Shown one piece after another: positions 10,071 to 19,098 of a stretch of DNA of 64,000 nucleotides. The position numbers and the translations under genes were made by a program. This stretch comes from Okeania sp. KiyG1 (lineage in GTDB: Bacteria; Cyanobacteriota; Cyanobacteriia; Cyanobacteriales; Microcoleaceae): contig NZ_BLZO01000198.1 of the NCBI RefSeq assembly GCF_014132355.1, positions 1 through 64,000 of the forward strand. Direction: 5' to 3'. Positions within the stretch are counted from its first letter, which is position 1; every line of letters begins with the position of its first letter. The notes under the pieces were generated by a model. The model was not told the origin of the DNA and did no database searches. It saw only the letters and a program-made list of their open reading frames with translations.

Positions 10071-11127
10071 ATGAAAATAGAGAAAAAACGTAAATCTTTG
10101 AAAGAGCAAATTTACTATATTTTTGAACATTCAGACCATAAAAATCTTTTAAGTTTGCTAGATGATTTGCTAATTACTATTCTAACAAGCATTAGTATCA
10201 GTGCGTTTATTTTGGAAACTTCTCCCAGCTTTTCAGATATTTATTCTGAAGATTTAAAATTAGTCGAAATAATTATAACAGGATTGTTTACTTTAGAATA
10301 TTTTCTTAGAATCTGGGTATGTACAATTAATCCTAAATATCGTCATCCCATTAGTGGTAGACTAAAATATATAATTACCCCATTATCATTGATAGATTTG
10401 ATCGCTATTTTACCGTTTTATTTGCAAGTATTATTTCCCAGCTTGGAATTTATAAAATTTACATTGTTACTGCGTTTATTTCGCTTATTCAAAATCAGTA
10501 GATACTCTGAGTCACTGCGGACTATTATTAAAGTTATAGTTCTAAAAAGAGGAATTAATAGCTACATTGCTGGTAGTAATTTTTGTGTTAGTCTTTGTTT
10601 CAAGTCTCATGTTTTTTGCAGAACATGAAGCACAACCAGAAAAATTTTCTAGCATTTTAGAGACTATGTGGTGGGGAGTAGTAACTTTAACAACTGTGGG
10701 TTATGGAGATGTTTATCCTACGACGAATGTAGGCAAATTATTAAGTGCTGCTGTAGCATTTTTAGGTATCGGAATTTTTGGTCTACCAGCAGGTATAATT
10801 GCATCTGGTTTTGCAGAAGAAGTTCAAAAAAGAAGGGGAAAAAAAATAGTTCATCCAGTAGGAAAAGATATTAAAATAACGGCAGAAACTACATTTCCCT
10901 TAAACTCAGATGTCAGACATCATATACACCCAGACTTCAGACATCATCATACAAAACAAGAGCAAAAGCAGGCGATCGCTGACTATATTGAAGAATCATC
11001 CGAAATTATGAAACTTTGCATCGAAACAGCAAAGAAAAAGTACGGAAATTATTTTCAAAATGAGGAAATTATTAAAGATTTTGCTATGGTTCTTTATCAG
11101 GAAACAATGCGCAAATTTCATCGTTAA
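10071..11127 (+). pseudogene. Voltage-gated potassium channel, frameshifted
   Basis: Two overlapping frames together encode a six-helix Kv-type channel. The first (10071-10628) gives S1-S4, with an arginine-bearing S4 (LLLRLFRLFKISRYSESLRT). The second gives S5, pore and S6 with the selectivity filter TTVGYGD and gating segment GLPAGIIASGF, then a cytoplasmic tail with a short repeat (SDVRHHIHPDFRHHH). Read through, the join would be VIVLK-EELIATLLVVIFVLVFVSSLMFFAEHE. The shift lies at the A5 run 10544-10548: four As would keep one frame, so one extra A (or two missing) separates the voltage sensor from the pore. Without correction the first frame yields a poreless 185-residue product. It could be a true pseudogene, a base-calling error, or rescued by slippage; the downstream frame has no convincing start of its own. 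Confidence 0.85.
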
Positions 11128-11138
11128 AAGTCAGGAAG

Positions 11139-11213
11139 GAGATGGGGAGATGGGGAGATGGGGGGATGGGGAGATGGGGAGATGGGGAGATGGGGGGATG
11201 GGGAGATGGGGAG
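11139..11213. repeat. GGGGAGAT minisatellite
   Basis: An array of about nine GGGGAGAT / GGGGGGAT units starts 12 bases after the channel stop codon. The same unit forms arrays at 1749-1926 and, on the other strand, 46231-46353. Confidence 0.85.
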
Positions 11214-11708
11214 TAGGACACGGGGACGCACCAGACGCGGGGACGGGTCGATTTGTGGGCGAACAGGCAAAGGTTTCGGCCATTTTATCTAAATAAATTT
11301 TCTTGAATTTCAGCAGAAAATTTCAGTATTTTGAGGCAAATAAGAGCAAATAACTAGGAGTTAACGAAGTCAGAAGTCAGAAGTCAGAAGCGAGTGTGTA
11401 ATTCTGAGGGGAACTCAGAATGTAAGACACACTCAAGACAGTCAGAAGTTATTTTTGTAACGGGGATGCGTGAGCAACTCTCCAAAAATATTGCGCCTTA
11501 AAAGGCGGGGTTTTAGACCCATATTATTTTGATAAACTGAATATAAAAAGCTCCATTACCGTAAGCTATACTGACTTTTAGCTTTATGAGCGCAAACCCT
11601 AAATATTGAAGTAATTATAAACATATATTATGTAACTGGATTCTATGTGCAATTAACCGGATTTGATATAAGATCTACGACCTACGACCTATCACCTACC
11701 ACCTTGTT
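11214..11708. other. Non-coding gap with dispersed repeats
   Basis: The gap holds a CAGAAGT triplet array (about 11370-11390) and a repeat with GGGGATGCGTGAGCAACTC and CTTAAAAGGCGGGG (about 11455-11515). The latter recurs inverted at about 13690-13760 and 18672-18740. No gene or tRNA is seen. Confidence 0.5.
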
Positions 11709-11823
11709 AATAGACATCTCCAATAATAAAAAGAAAATCAATTATCCCACAGAAATTATCAATTCTTCCCTCCTGGGAGGGGCGAGGGGTGGGTCCCTAC
11801 TCCCTCTTTTCTGGAGATGTCTA
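11709..11823. repeat. MITE-like element with perfect 11-bp TIRs (TAGACATCTCC)
   Basis: TAGACATCTCC at 11709-11719 and GGAGATGTCTA at 11813-11823 are perfect inverted repeats around a 93-bp body with a GGGAGGGGCGAGGGGTGGG block. The last three bases (CTA on this strand) are the TAG stop codon of cbiO. A second copy lies at 16683-16809. Confidence 0.8.
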
Positions 11824-12555
11824 ATAATCAATGGGTAAACCATAATATTCAAGAGTTGAAGTATCTTGAATAATATTTTGAGTAGAAGTATCTACTTGAA
11901 TTTGACCAGATTGCAAAATCAAAGCACGTTGAGTTACTTTAGCAACCCAGTTTAAATCATGGGAAGCAATTAATATAATTTTTACTGGTAATTGTAAGAT
12001 AATTTTAGCTAAATTTTTTCGCCATAAAGGGTCTAGACCATTAGTGGGTTCATCTAAGATTAAAATTTCTGGTTTTAATGCTAAAACAGCAGCTAAAGCA
12101 GCCAATTTTTTTTGACCTCCTGAAAGTTCATATACAGATCTATCTGCATACTTTTCTAAACCAAATTTTACTAACAAATCATTAGCAATTTCTGTAGCAA
12201 TTTCTGGAGATAAACCATAGTTAAGCGGACCAAAAGTTATATCCTCTAAAATTGTAGGCATAAACAGTTGGTCATCAGGATTTTGGAAACAAAAACCTAT
12301 TTGACGACGTACTTGAGATAAAGTTTTTTCTTCTAGGAGAATTCCTTGAATCCAAATTTCACCAGATACAGGTTTTTTTAAGCCGACCAAAGTTTCCATA
12401 AAAGTGCTTTTTCCTGTACCTGTAGGTCCTAACAAAGCGACTCTTTCTCCAGGCTTAATTGTCAATGAAAGACTCCGTAAAATCGGTTCATTTTGTGGAT
12501 ATTCAAACAATAAATCCTTAACATAGACACCAGCTTGTGGATAATCCTCTTGCAT
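11821..12555 (-). CDS. cbiO: ECF Co/Ni transporter ATPase (CbiO)
   Basis: This ABC ATPase of an energy-coupling-factor metal transporter powers Co2+ or Ni2+ uptake with CbiQ and CbiM. Visible motifs are Walker A GPTGTGKST, Q-loop FCFQNPDDQLF (the FQNPDDQ form typical of ECF A-components), signature LSGGQ, Walker B ILILDEPT and the H-loop IASHD. At 244 residues it has normal length. The ATG is one base after the cbiQ stop (TAAAATG), so the two are probably translationally coupled. The stop codon TAG is the terminal triplet of a MITE, so the original C-terminus may have differed by a few residues. Cobalt versus nickel cannot be decided from the ATPase. Confidence 0.92.
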   Translation of the reverse strand: MQEDYPQAGVYVKDLLFEYPQNEPILRSLSLTIKPGERVALLGPTGTGKSTFMETLVGLKKPVSGEIWIQGILLEEKTLSQVRRQIGFCFQNPDDQLFMPTILEDITFGPLNYGLSPEIATEIANDLLVKFGLEKYADRSVYELSGGQKKLAALAAVLALKPEILILDEPTNGLDPLWRKNLAKIILQLPVKIILIASHDLNWVAKVTQRALILQSGQIQVDTSTQNIIQDTSTLEYYGLPIDY

Positions 12556-12556
12556 T

Positions 12557-13366
12557 TTATCGATGACTAATTATTAACAGTAAAAAATATATTTCTGCAA
12601 TTACAAAACTAGCAGCAATTATTAAAGATAAGAATAGATATATTAAGTCTGGTCTATATTTAAGATTGTTTGTAGAACCAGAATATATTCTATTATTTTC
12701 ATTATGCAACACATTGCCATAACCGCGCAACAACATTGCCTGATAAACTCGTTCTGCTTGTTGATAACTTCGCACTAAAAGACTACCTGTAAGAGCAGCA
12801 TAAACTGATAAGTTTCTCCAACTAAATTTGTTTCGTTTAAAGCCTCTTAATCTAGTAGCTTTAAACATCATACTCAGTTGATTAGATATTTCAAAAATAT
12901 AACGATAAGATAACAACAGTATATCGGTAATAATGGAAGAAATTCCCAACTGCCTCATCCCTTTTATTGTTGTTAAAAATGAACTTGTACCGAATAAAAT
13001 TAAACAAGTAGTCATAATGGCAAAAAAACGACTAACAATTAATATAACTGCCAGACATCCTTCCTGGCGAATTGCCAAAAATCCGTATTGCCAAATAATT
13101 GTTTGACCAGACAAAAAAGGTAATAATACGATTACTCCTAACAAAAAAAATCCTGGATAACGTAATCGACTAATTAAAAATGATAAAGGTAGCTTTGAAA
13201 CTCCATAAAGCAGAATAGTTACTAAAAGCATTAATGGAATTAAATACCAATTTTTAACAGTAGCAAAAGCAAACATTAATGCCATTAAACCAATAAGTTT
13301 ATATCTCACATCCCACTGATGTATTGGAGAGTTTAAATTGGCATATTCATCTAGGGCAAATTTCAT
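12557..13366 (-). CDS. cbiQ: ECF Co/Ni transporter transmembrane T-component (CbiQ)
   Basis: This 269-residue inner-membrane protein transmits ATP-driven movement from CbiO to the S-component CbiM. It starts MKFALDEYANLNSPIHQWDVRYKLIGLM, the usual CbiQ opening (D-x-R-x-K before the first helix). It has five to six hydrophobic helices and the cytoplasmic coupling segment with A-T-R-L-R-G-F-K and Q-A-M-L-L-R-G-Y, which correspond to the two A-R-G motifs that dock on the ATPase. It lies directly upstream of cbiO with a one-base gap. The cbiM gene is 1.6 kb further upstream, separated by repeats, so cbiQO probably needs its own promoter. Confidence 0.92.
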   Translation of the reverse strand: MKFALDEYANLNSPIHQWDVRYKLIGLMALMFAFATVKNWYLIPLMLLVTILLYGVSKLPLSFLISRLRYPGFFLLGVIVLLPFLSGQTIIWQYGFLAIRQEGCLAVILIVSRFFAIMTTCLILFGTSSFLTTIKGMRQLGISSIITDILLLSYRYIFEISNQLSMMFKATRLRGFKRNKFSWRNLSVYAALTGSLLVRSYQQAERVYQAMLLRGYGNVLHNENNRIYSGSTNNLKYRPDLIYLFLSLIIAASFVIAEIYFLLLIISHR

Positions 13367-13484
13367 TACTATAAATAGGTGCTAGGTGTTATATTATGTC
13401 CGCTTGAATATTTATAAATAAGTAGGGGCAAAAGGCAGTTTGCTTGCTCATAACTATCGTTAACGCCCGTACAGGAGTAGGTAT

Positions 13485-13636
13485 TCATTAATTGATAATG
13501 GATAATGGATAATTGATAATTACCTCTGGTTAAAACCTAGAGGATTGAAAATAAGGAAATATTATTTCTTTTTTTTCCCCTTAAAAGGGTCGGCTTTAAA
13601 CCAGAATTATTTAATTATTAATTATTAATTATTCAG
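13485..13636. repeat. AT-rich fold-back element
   Basis: TAATGGATAATGGATAATTG and TACCTCTGGTTAAAACC lie at one end, CCCCTTAAAAGGGTCGGC and TTATTAATTATTAATT at the other. Near-copies lie at 13913-14066 and 59491-59646; inverted or longer versions lie at 15681-16062, 42063-42289, 47981-48106 and 48769-48968. Confidence 0.7.
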
Positions 13637-13912
13637 TAAGGATAATAGAGATATTTTTCCTGTGTCAGAGCATAGGTTTTTCCAAATTCCTATTATCAAA
13701 ATAATTGGGTCGCGCAACCCCACCTTTTAAGGCGAAATATTTTTGGAAAGTTGCTCACGCATCCCCTACTTCCCTCCCTCCTGGGAGGGGTTAGGGTGGG
13801 TTGGGAGGGGTTAGGGGTGGGTTAACTTCTGACTTCTGACTTCTGACTTCTGACTTAGTTAACCAGACTTGATATTAGGTAGTACATTTTCAACAATTAA
13901 TAGGACTCCTTT

Positions 13913-14066
13913 CATTAATGGATAATGGATAATGGATAATGGATAATGGATAATTACCTCTGGTTAAAACCGTTACGGAATTTAATATAAGGAAATATTA
14001 TTTCTTTTTTACCCTTGAAAGGGTCGGCTAATCAAGCTGAATAATTATTAATTATTAATTATTCGG
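13913..14066. repeat. AT-rich fold-back element
   Basis: This copy of the 13485 element has four GGATAAT units, TACCTCTGGTTAAAACCG, GGAATTTAATATAAGGAAAT and CCCTTGAAAGGGTCGGC, and ends in TTATTAATTATTCGGTAA. Confidence 0.7.
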
Positions 14067-14900
14067 TAAAAATAACCTAAACAGTTTTTTGATGGAAGCT
14101 ATATTTCACAATTTATTCCAGATAAAATTTGTACAACTGATTTTTACATAGCTCCATAATTAATTGTTACCGATAAATTATGGTCTAAAGCCTCCCTTTT
14201 TAAGGAGATAAAAAAAGAGAATATTCCATATTTTAAGCCTCCTTATTGCAAGAGGTATTGATAACTTATAACTGATAACTGATAACTGAAATGACCTCTC
14301 CTTAAAATAGATAATATTGGCATAATTGTTATTTTTCTTGATTTCTTTTTTAAAGAAGAGGGCTTAAATCTTACAGCAAATTCTAGCAAGGGAGAGGTAC
14401 ACCTAGAAGCGGGCAAGATGCTCGCACTAGAAACATTAAATTGTTAATTTATGTACTTCATAACTTCGGAAAATGCTGTAATTATTCGGTAACTTTTAAA
14501 AAATTTTCCTCACTTACCTAATACTTTATGTTAACTCTTATTTGCTGTAGACGAGAAAAGTTTACTGCTCTATCTAACACCTAACTTTGAAAGCAAAGAA
14601 ACAAATAACAAAAGAAGGAAAAATTTGTAGTTAAAAATTTGACTAACTAATAGTTATTCAAGATTAATTTGAAGGATATAGTAGTCCAAGGAAAAGCGAG
14701 GAAATATCAAAAGCTTAAAACTCAGACAATGCCAGATTTTTCTTTCTTCCTTCTATCTTCTTCCTTCTTCCTTCTGCGTATAACCTATCAAATTTCCTCC
14801 CTCACCTATTTTCCATCACGATATTTCCTAATAAGAGTTTCATATAGAATCCGGTTATAATAGCTTATATATATGTTTATAACTCTATAATTACTTCAAT

Positions 14901-14981
14901 CTCCCCTACTCCCTTACTCCCCTACTCCCTTACTCCCCTACTCCCTTACTCCCTTACTCCCCTACTTCCCTACTCCCCACC
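14901..14981. repeat. CTCCCCTACTCCCTTA minisatellite
   Basis: About eight units of CTCCCCTA / CTCCCTTA lie 19 bp beyond the cbiM stop codon. Confidence 0.75.
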
Positions 14982-14999
14982 CCCAACTATACAAAAGTT

Positions 15000-15644
15000 C
15001 TAAGAAGGTAAAAGCTCTGGCATAACTCGACGCAAAAAACTGATAATCATTGCAGTTAAAATACCTTCTATTCCCATCAAAGGAATATGAGAAATCATTA
15101 ATCCATAAATTACTCTCTGCTCTAAGACACTATCAAACCCAGAAGGTACATTTGTAATAATTATCGTAAAAAATATTAAACTAGAAACTCCAATAGCACT
15201 AGCTCCAGCAATAAATCCAAAAATACTCATAGATAAACTTTCCTTAATTCCATTTCCTAAAAGATGACGTAGCTGAAATATTTGATAAGCCAAAAGCGCA
15301 GGTATTCCCATAATTAAACCATTAATTCCTAAAGTAGTTAAACCACCATGTCCGAACATTATTGCTTGAAAAAATAGACCAACCAATATAGCTGGAAAAG
15401 CATAATAACCCAAAACAGTTCCTAACAAACCATTTAATACTAAATGAACACTAGCTGGTGGAATAGGAATATGAATACTAGAAGCTACAAAAAAAGCTGC
15501 TGTTAATAAAGAAGCTTTAGGAATGCTAGCTTGAGGATTTGGTAAACGATTAATTTGGCGTAGAGAATACCAGGTAATTAAAGAAGTAATCCCATAGCCA
15601 CTAATACAGAGTTGAGCAGGTAAAATACCTTCTGAAATGTGCAT
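15000..15644 (-). CDS. cbiM: ECF Co/Ni transporter substrate-binding membrane protein (CbiM)
   Basis: This integral-membrane S-component captures Co2+ or Ni2+. The start is placed at the ATG that gives M-H-I-S-E-G, because in this family the free amino terminus and His2 are metal ligands; a longer version from an upstream TTG would bury them. The 214 residues show helices with the conserved SSIHIPIPPASVHLVLNG loop (further metal-binding histidine) and GLFFQAIMFGHGGLTTLGIN. The C-terminal segment LQKGLM-type CbiN is absent here. cbiL-like lies upstream at 16071, and cbiQO downstream beyond a repeat block. Metal choice is unresolved. Confidence 0.92.
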   Translation of the reverse strand: MHISEGILPAQLCISGYGITSLITWYSLRQINRLPNPQASIPKASLLTAAFFVASSIHIPIPPASVHLVLNGLLGTVLGYYAFPAILVGLFFQAIMFGHGGLTTLGINGLIMGIPALLAYQIFQLRHLLGNGIKESLSMSIFGFIAGASAIGVSSLIFFTIIITNVPSGFDSVLEQRVIYGLMISHIPLMGIEGILTAMIISFLRRVMPELLPS

Positions 15645-15680
15645 TATTGAAGATTTAAAATTATCCCGATATAAGGTCAA

Positions 15681-16062
15681 ATAATAATTAATAATTAATA
15701 ATTAATAATTAATAATTAATAATTAAAGAATTCTGGTTTAAAGCCTCCCCTTTAAGGGAAAAAAGCGGTTGAGGGATGGATGGGTTTCCTAACCATATCC
15801 AATCAACCAAGACAGCGGTCGTTTTGCTTCGCATAACTACGTTAACGGCTGTCGCCGACATGTTTGCGAGCGCATTCCGCACCGAAAAAGCGCAGCTTCC
15901 CGAAGGGTGAGATGGATGGGTCTCCTGCTCTTATCAGAGCCGCTCCGCTAACGCCATATCCATGAGACCAAGAGAAGAAATAATATTTCCTTATATTCAA
16001 TTCCGTAACGGTTTTAACCAGAGGTAATTATCAATTATCAATTATCCATTATCAATTAATGA
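15681..16062. repeat. Long fold-back element with internal GC-rich inserts
   Basis: Runs of TTAATAATTAATAATTAAT lie at the left, ATTATCAATTATCCATTATC at the right. Inside are AAAGCCTCCCCTTTAAGGG, ATCCAATCAACCAAGA, and a GC-rich insert (about 15810-15960: TTCGCATAACTACGTTAACG, GAGCGCATTCCGC). It separates cbiM from the cbiL-like gene. No gene is seen. Confidence 0.65.
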
Positions 16063-16070
16063 ACATTATT

Positions 16071-16577
16071 CTAATGTTCTTCTTGTGGTCGATCTTGAGT
16101 TTTAAATCGCCAAAAAAATAAACCAGTTCCCACAAAACCCCACATAGTACAACCGATCATTAATCCCTTTTGTAGCGGGTTATAATCATTAGAAATATTG
16201 CCTAAATACTTGTGATTGTTGCTGACATTATGATTATGATAATTGTTAGATTCATCTACTTGAAAAGGGATACTGACCAACCCACCATGACCAGCTTGAC
16301 GCACCTTAATTTCCCAAGTTCCAGACTGAGAAGAATCAGGGGAAAAAATAAAATTTCCTTGCTCATCAGTTGTGTCTTTTAACCATACTTTACTTGGATC
16401 GACCGGAGCATAAACAGTGACAGAAGCATTAGCTAAAGGAGTGCCAGTATCGTAAGTAGCATTAATCTTAATTGCCTGAGTAATTTGATGTTGAATTTTC
16501 ACTCCATGAGCTATGGCTTTTCCCTGTAAACCTACTGAAGATAAAAATATTAAAGGAATAACAAATTGCCATTTCAT
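16071..16577 (-). CDS. CbiL/NikL-like periplasmic component of the Co/Ni transporter
   Basis: The protein has 168 residues. An N-terminal signal peptide (about 1-24, ending GKAIA) would leave a mature protein starting H-G-V-K. Residues 30-110 form a carboxypeptidase-regulatory-like beta domain (ATYDTGTPLANASVTVYAP, TDEQGNFIFSPD, WEIKVRQAGHGG). A histidine-rich linker (NNYHNHNVSNNHK) precedes one C-terminal membrane helix (GLMIGCTMWGFVGTGLFFWRF). This architecture matches the L subunits found with CbiMQO/NikMNQO transporters; a role in metal delivery is inferred from family and neighbours. The gene name is not certain, so no symbol is given. Confidence 0.75.
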   Translation of the reverse strand: MKWQFVIPLIFLSSVGLQGKAIAHGVKIQHQITQAIKINATYDTGTPLANASVTVYAPVDPSKVWLKDTTDEQGNFIFSPDSSQSGTWEIKVRQAGHGGLVSIPFQVDESNNYHNHNVSNNHKYLGNISNDYNPLQKGLMIGCTMWGFVGTGLFFWRFKTQDRPQEEH

Positions 16578-16682
16578 ATTTTACCTATGGATAATTTTTA
16601 CTTTAGCAATCTTGCCATTATTTACAATGAAATAGGATTTATTTTATAGAAAATCCCAAATTACTAAATTACCCAATTTAAT

Positions 16683-16809
16683 TAGACATCTCCAGAAAAG
16701 AGTCAGTAGGAAGTAGGCAGTAGGGACGTTCCATGCAACGTCCGTACAGAGAAATAATTGATATATTAGTGTGAGAATTGATTTGATTTTTGATTTTTGG
16801 AGATGTCTA
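16683..16809. repeat. MITE-like element (TAGACATCTCC ends) with nested 28-bp palindrome
   Basis: Perfect 11-bp TIRs, TAGACATCTCC at 16683-16693 and GGAGATGTCTA at 16799-16809, pair this 127-bp element with 11709-11823. Nested at 16720-16747 is a palindrome with arms GTAGGGACGTT and AACGTCCGTAC. The remaining gap to 17037 holds TTCGCATAACTATCGTTAAC-type repeat sequence and no gene. Confidence 0.8.
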
Positions 16810-17037
16810 TTGATTAGATTTCTTACAAGGCTGAAAGTCCAATAAATTATTAGTGCAGGATGGCAGAAATAACTAACCAGTTACAAAATCCGAAAAGCCT
16901 TACCAATCAATACTTTTGAGGGTGCCATTCGGAGCTTGGCGCTAGCCAATGCCATTTGCTTCGCATAACTATCGTTAACGCCCCTACGACTTTTGACTTC
17001 CGCGTAGCGGCACTAGACAAAAATTATCTTTGACTTT

Positions 17038-17895
17038 TTAATTTTTACTTACCAATGACTCATGGCAATGACCTTCACCTACATGACCCAAACTGGGTAA
17101 AATTGTCATTAACTTTTGATAGTCAGCAGGGGAAAGTTTGCTTTTCAATGTAGCCATATCTGCTTCAACCTTTCCTCCTTCGGCGATCGCTGCTAGAGGT
17201 GCAAAACCTAATGCTCCTGTATTAATTTCGTCATCTGAGGCGGCACTACCATCACCGAAAAGATGGTCAAAATGGAATGTTGTTTCCAATTCTGCACTAT
17301 CTCCACCTTGGAGAATACCTTTGCGCTCATCTCCAACAAAATCTCCACAGGTAAATTCTAGCTCCTGGTCAACTTTTAGGATAAAAGGTATCGTCTGACC
17401 ATCTTTAGTTGCAGTGCCATTCATTAATAAAGAATAACCCTGAGCTGGGCCAACCGTTGCTTTGAGCATTTTCCAAGAGATGGCATTGTAGCGACCTGGA
17501 GGTGCAGATACCTCGCTTACCAAAATAGCTTCCGCAGTTTCATCCCCCTCTGCCAAGTCTACTGTTTTAGTTTGAGCAAGAATGACTTTTTCTTTTGCCT
17601 CTGGTTTTCCTCCCGTTTCAGCATTATAGGGTGGGTCTGTTTGGTAGGCAGTCACTTCGACTAAATTCGCGTAGAGTTGGTCAAATGTCACTTTCCAACC
17701 ATCTTTAGTAACGAAACCTTCTCTGACAAAGTCTTCTCCGTTGGCACGAAGCTTAAGAGTGCCTGGAGTATTGTCAGTTGTTTGGGTTTGCTCCGTCTCA
17801 GTTTCAGTTGTTTGGGTTTGACAACTGCTCAGTAGAACACTAGGAATGACAAAGGCCAATGTTGACCATATTAAAAGCTGTTTTCTCATCTTCAT
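17038..17895 (-). CDS. Putative lipoprotein next to the Co/Ni transport genes
   Basis: The chosen start, M-K-M-R-K, puts the lipobox V-L-L-S-S-C about 25 residues in; an ATG 48 bases upstream would push it too far from the terminus. After a Gln/Thr/Glu-rich linker, the domain (about 230 residues) has TLKLRANGEDFVREG, VTFDQLYANLVEVTAYQTD, SAPPGRYNAISWKM, FILKVDQELEFTCGDF, TTFHFDHLFGDG and a C-terminal GHVGEGHCHESL. The layout recalls DUF4382/MbnP-like beta-sandwich lipoproteins. The H-F-D-H and G-H-C-H motifs could bind metal. Its position next to the metal-uptake genes on the same strand suggests a role in metal binding or sensing; this is inference. Confidence 0.7.
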   Translation of the reverse strand: MKMRKQLLIWSTLAFVIPSVLLSSCQTQTTETETEQTQTTDNTPGTLKLRANGEDFVREGFVTKDGWKVTFDQLYANLVEVTAYQTDPPYNAETGGKPEAKEKVILAQTKTVDLAEGDETAEAILVSEVSAPPGRYNAISWKMLKATVGPAQGYSLLMNGTATKDGQTIPFILKVDQELEFTCGDFVGDERKGILQGGDSAELETTFHFDHLFGDGSAASDDEINTGALGFAPLAAIAEGGKVEADMATLKSKLSPADYQKLMTILPSLGHVGEGHCHESLVSKN

Positions 17896-18206
17896 TACTT
17901 TTACAGTTGTATAGGATGTCGAAAGTAAGAAAATTTTAGCCATGGCATTTTGATTTACAGGGAATTATGGACATGAATGACCATTTCTCTCAAAATCTAT
18001 GTTGCTTACTTTTTTGGCCTTCTTTTTTTACACATCTCTGTTATTTAGTAAACACTTTTTTACAAAAATTAACAATCCCTGGGGAGGGCATTATAGCCCT
18101 ACGCGCAAGTCAGAAGTTAGAAGTCAAAAGTCAAAAATCAGAAGTCATCCCCGACACTCGTTTGAGTCTTTATAATTGCCCTAACCTATTTGCCTAGTGC
18201 TATATG

Positions 18207-18504
18207 TAGGGTTTACTGAATAAGTCTTATGGGTGAGGGTAGGAAACAGGAGACAACCCACCCCTCGCCCCTCCCCTCCCAACCCACCCCTCGCCCCTCC
18301 CAGGAGGGGAGGGGGAGACAGGAGAAATGGGAACGAGCGAGGAGATAGGAGTAAGAATTGTAAAAATGATTTTTCTGCCCAACTATGAGCCTAAAATACG
18401 CTCCTTTTTGACCTTGAGCAACCGAAAAGCTGGCACTTTTTTCAACCTAAAACAGCTAAAACCTTTATATATCAATGCTTTTATATTAGATAGGTAAGCC
18501 CTAT
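18207..18504. repeat. MITE-like element, TAGGGTTTGCTGAA family
   Basis: TAGGGTTTACTGAATAAG on the left and TAAGCCCTA on the right bound about 298 bp. The body contains the CCCACCCCTCGCCCC block and phrases (GACCGAAAAGC-like, TTTTTCAACC) shared with the copy at 20701-21001; another copy is at 56840-57016. Confidence 0.7.
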
Positions 18505-18750
18505 GTAGAAAAAATAATAATTAAGTATTAAAAAGTTTTTTTTAATAAGGCATAAGGCATCCTCCCTTTCAAAGCTATCCCTTACCCATAAGTCTTAGAG
18601 GTATTGCAGGGTGGGGACGCACCCCTAACACCTCCCAGGAGGGGAATGTGGAGAGATGGTTATCAAACAGGATTGGGTCGCGCAACCCCACCTTTTAAGG
18701 CCAAATATTTTTGGAGAGTTGCTCAAATCCCCGTTACAAAAATAACTTCT

Positions 18751-18823
18751 GTACGGGTGGTTTCCGTTCCGGAATACTTCGTAAACGCGTAATTAGGAGC
18801 ATTCCGTAGGAAACCACCCCTAC
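18751..18823. repeat. Palindromic element with GTACGGGTGGTTTCC arms
   Basis: GTACGGGTGGTTTCC on the left and GGAAACCACCCCTAC on the right flank a core with CCGTTCCGGAAT and GGAGCATTCCG. The arms resemble those of the 28-bp GTAGGGG palindromes, with a longer core. Confidence 0.6.
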
Positions 18824-19098
18824 TGACTTCATTAAAGTAGCAACGCTGCCAGAAATCAAATGGCGCACCCATTCCTTATTCACTTTTAGCCACCTCTGTC
18901 ATTATTTATCTTTTAAAGATTTAAAAGCAATTTTAAATTTTGAGATAATAACTATTACTATCAGAAATAAGATGATAGAATTATGGCTTTAATAAAGATC
19001 AAATAAAAAAACTAATATGTAAAAAATTGTCAATATTTTTGAGACCCCCTACAATATTTAATTGTCTTAGCATTAGCCAAAAAACTTACTTAACTAAT

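Larger units (their letters stand above)
13367..14999. other. 1.6-kb repeat-filled gap inside the Co/Ni transport locus
   Basis: It contains a half MITE end at 13390 (ATTATGTCCGCTTGAATA), two AT-rich fold-back copies (13485-13636 and 13913-14066), a GTCGCGCAACCCCACC repeat and GC-rich block (13685-13830), further AGCCTCCC-type repeat pieces to about 14400, and a CTCCCCTACTCCCTTA array (14901-14981). No convincing coding region is seen. The gap breaks the expected cbiM-cbiQ-cbiO order. Confidence 0.65.
17896..19098. other. 1.2-kb non-coding gap with MITE and repeats
   Basis: It holds a TCAGAAGT array (about 18110-18145), a MITE (18207-18504), the GTCGCGCAACCCCACC repeat (about 18672-18740) and a palindromic element (18751-18823). 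I looked for a cobalamin riboswitch upstream of the lipoprotein gene and saw no B12-box-like sequence. Confidence 0.55.

Noticed and set aside
11060-11296. 78-codon frame at the end of the K+ channel gene
   Set aside because: It is a shifted reading of the channel tail followed by minisatellite and shows no independent motif.
14669-14860. 63-codon frame before the cbiM 3' end
   Set aside because: Composition is repeat-derived (SFFLLSSSFFLL from CTTCTTCC tracts).
17967-18197. 76-codon frame upstream of the lipoprotein gene
   Set aside because: No start context; the C-terminal half is a TCAGAAGT array.
17896-18200. Possible cobalamin or Ni/Co riboswitch before the lipoprotein gene
   Set aside because: No B12-box-like or NiCo-type conserved sequence was found by eye; a covariance search would be decisive.
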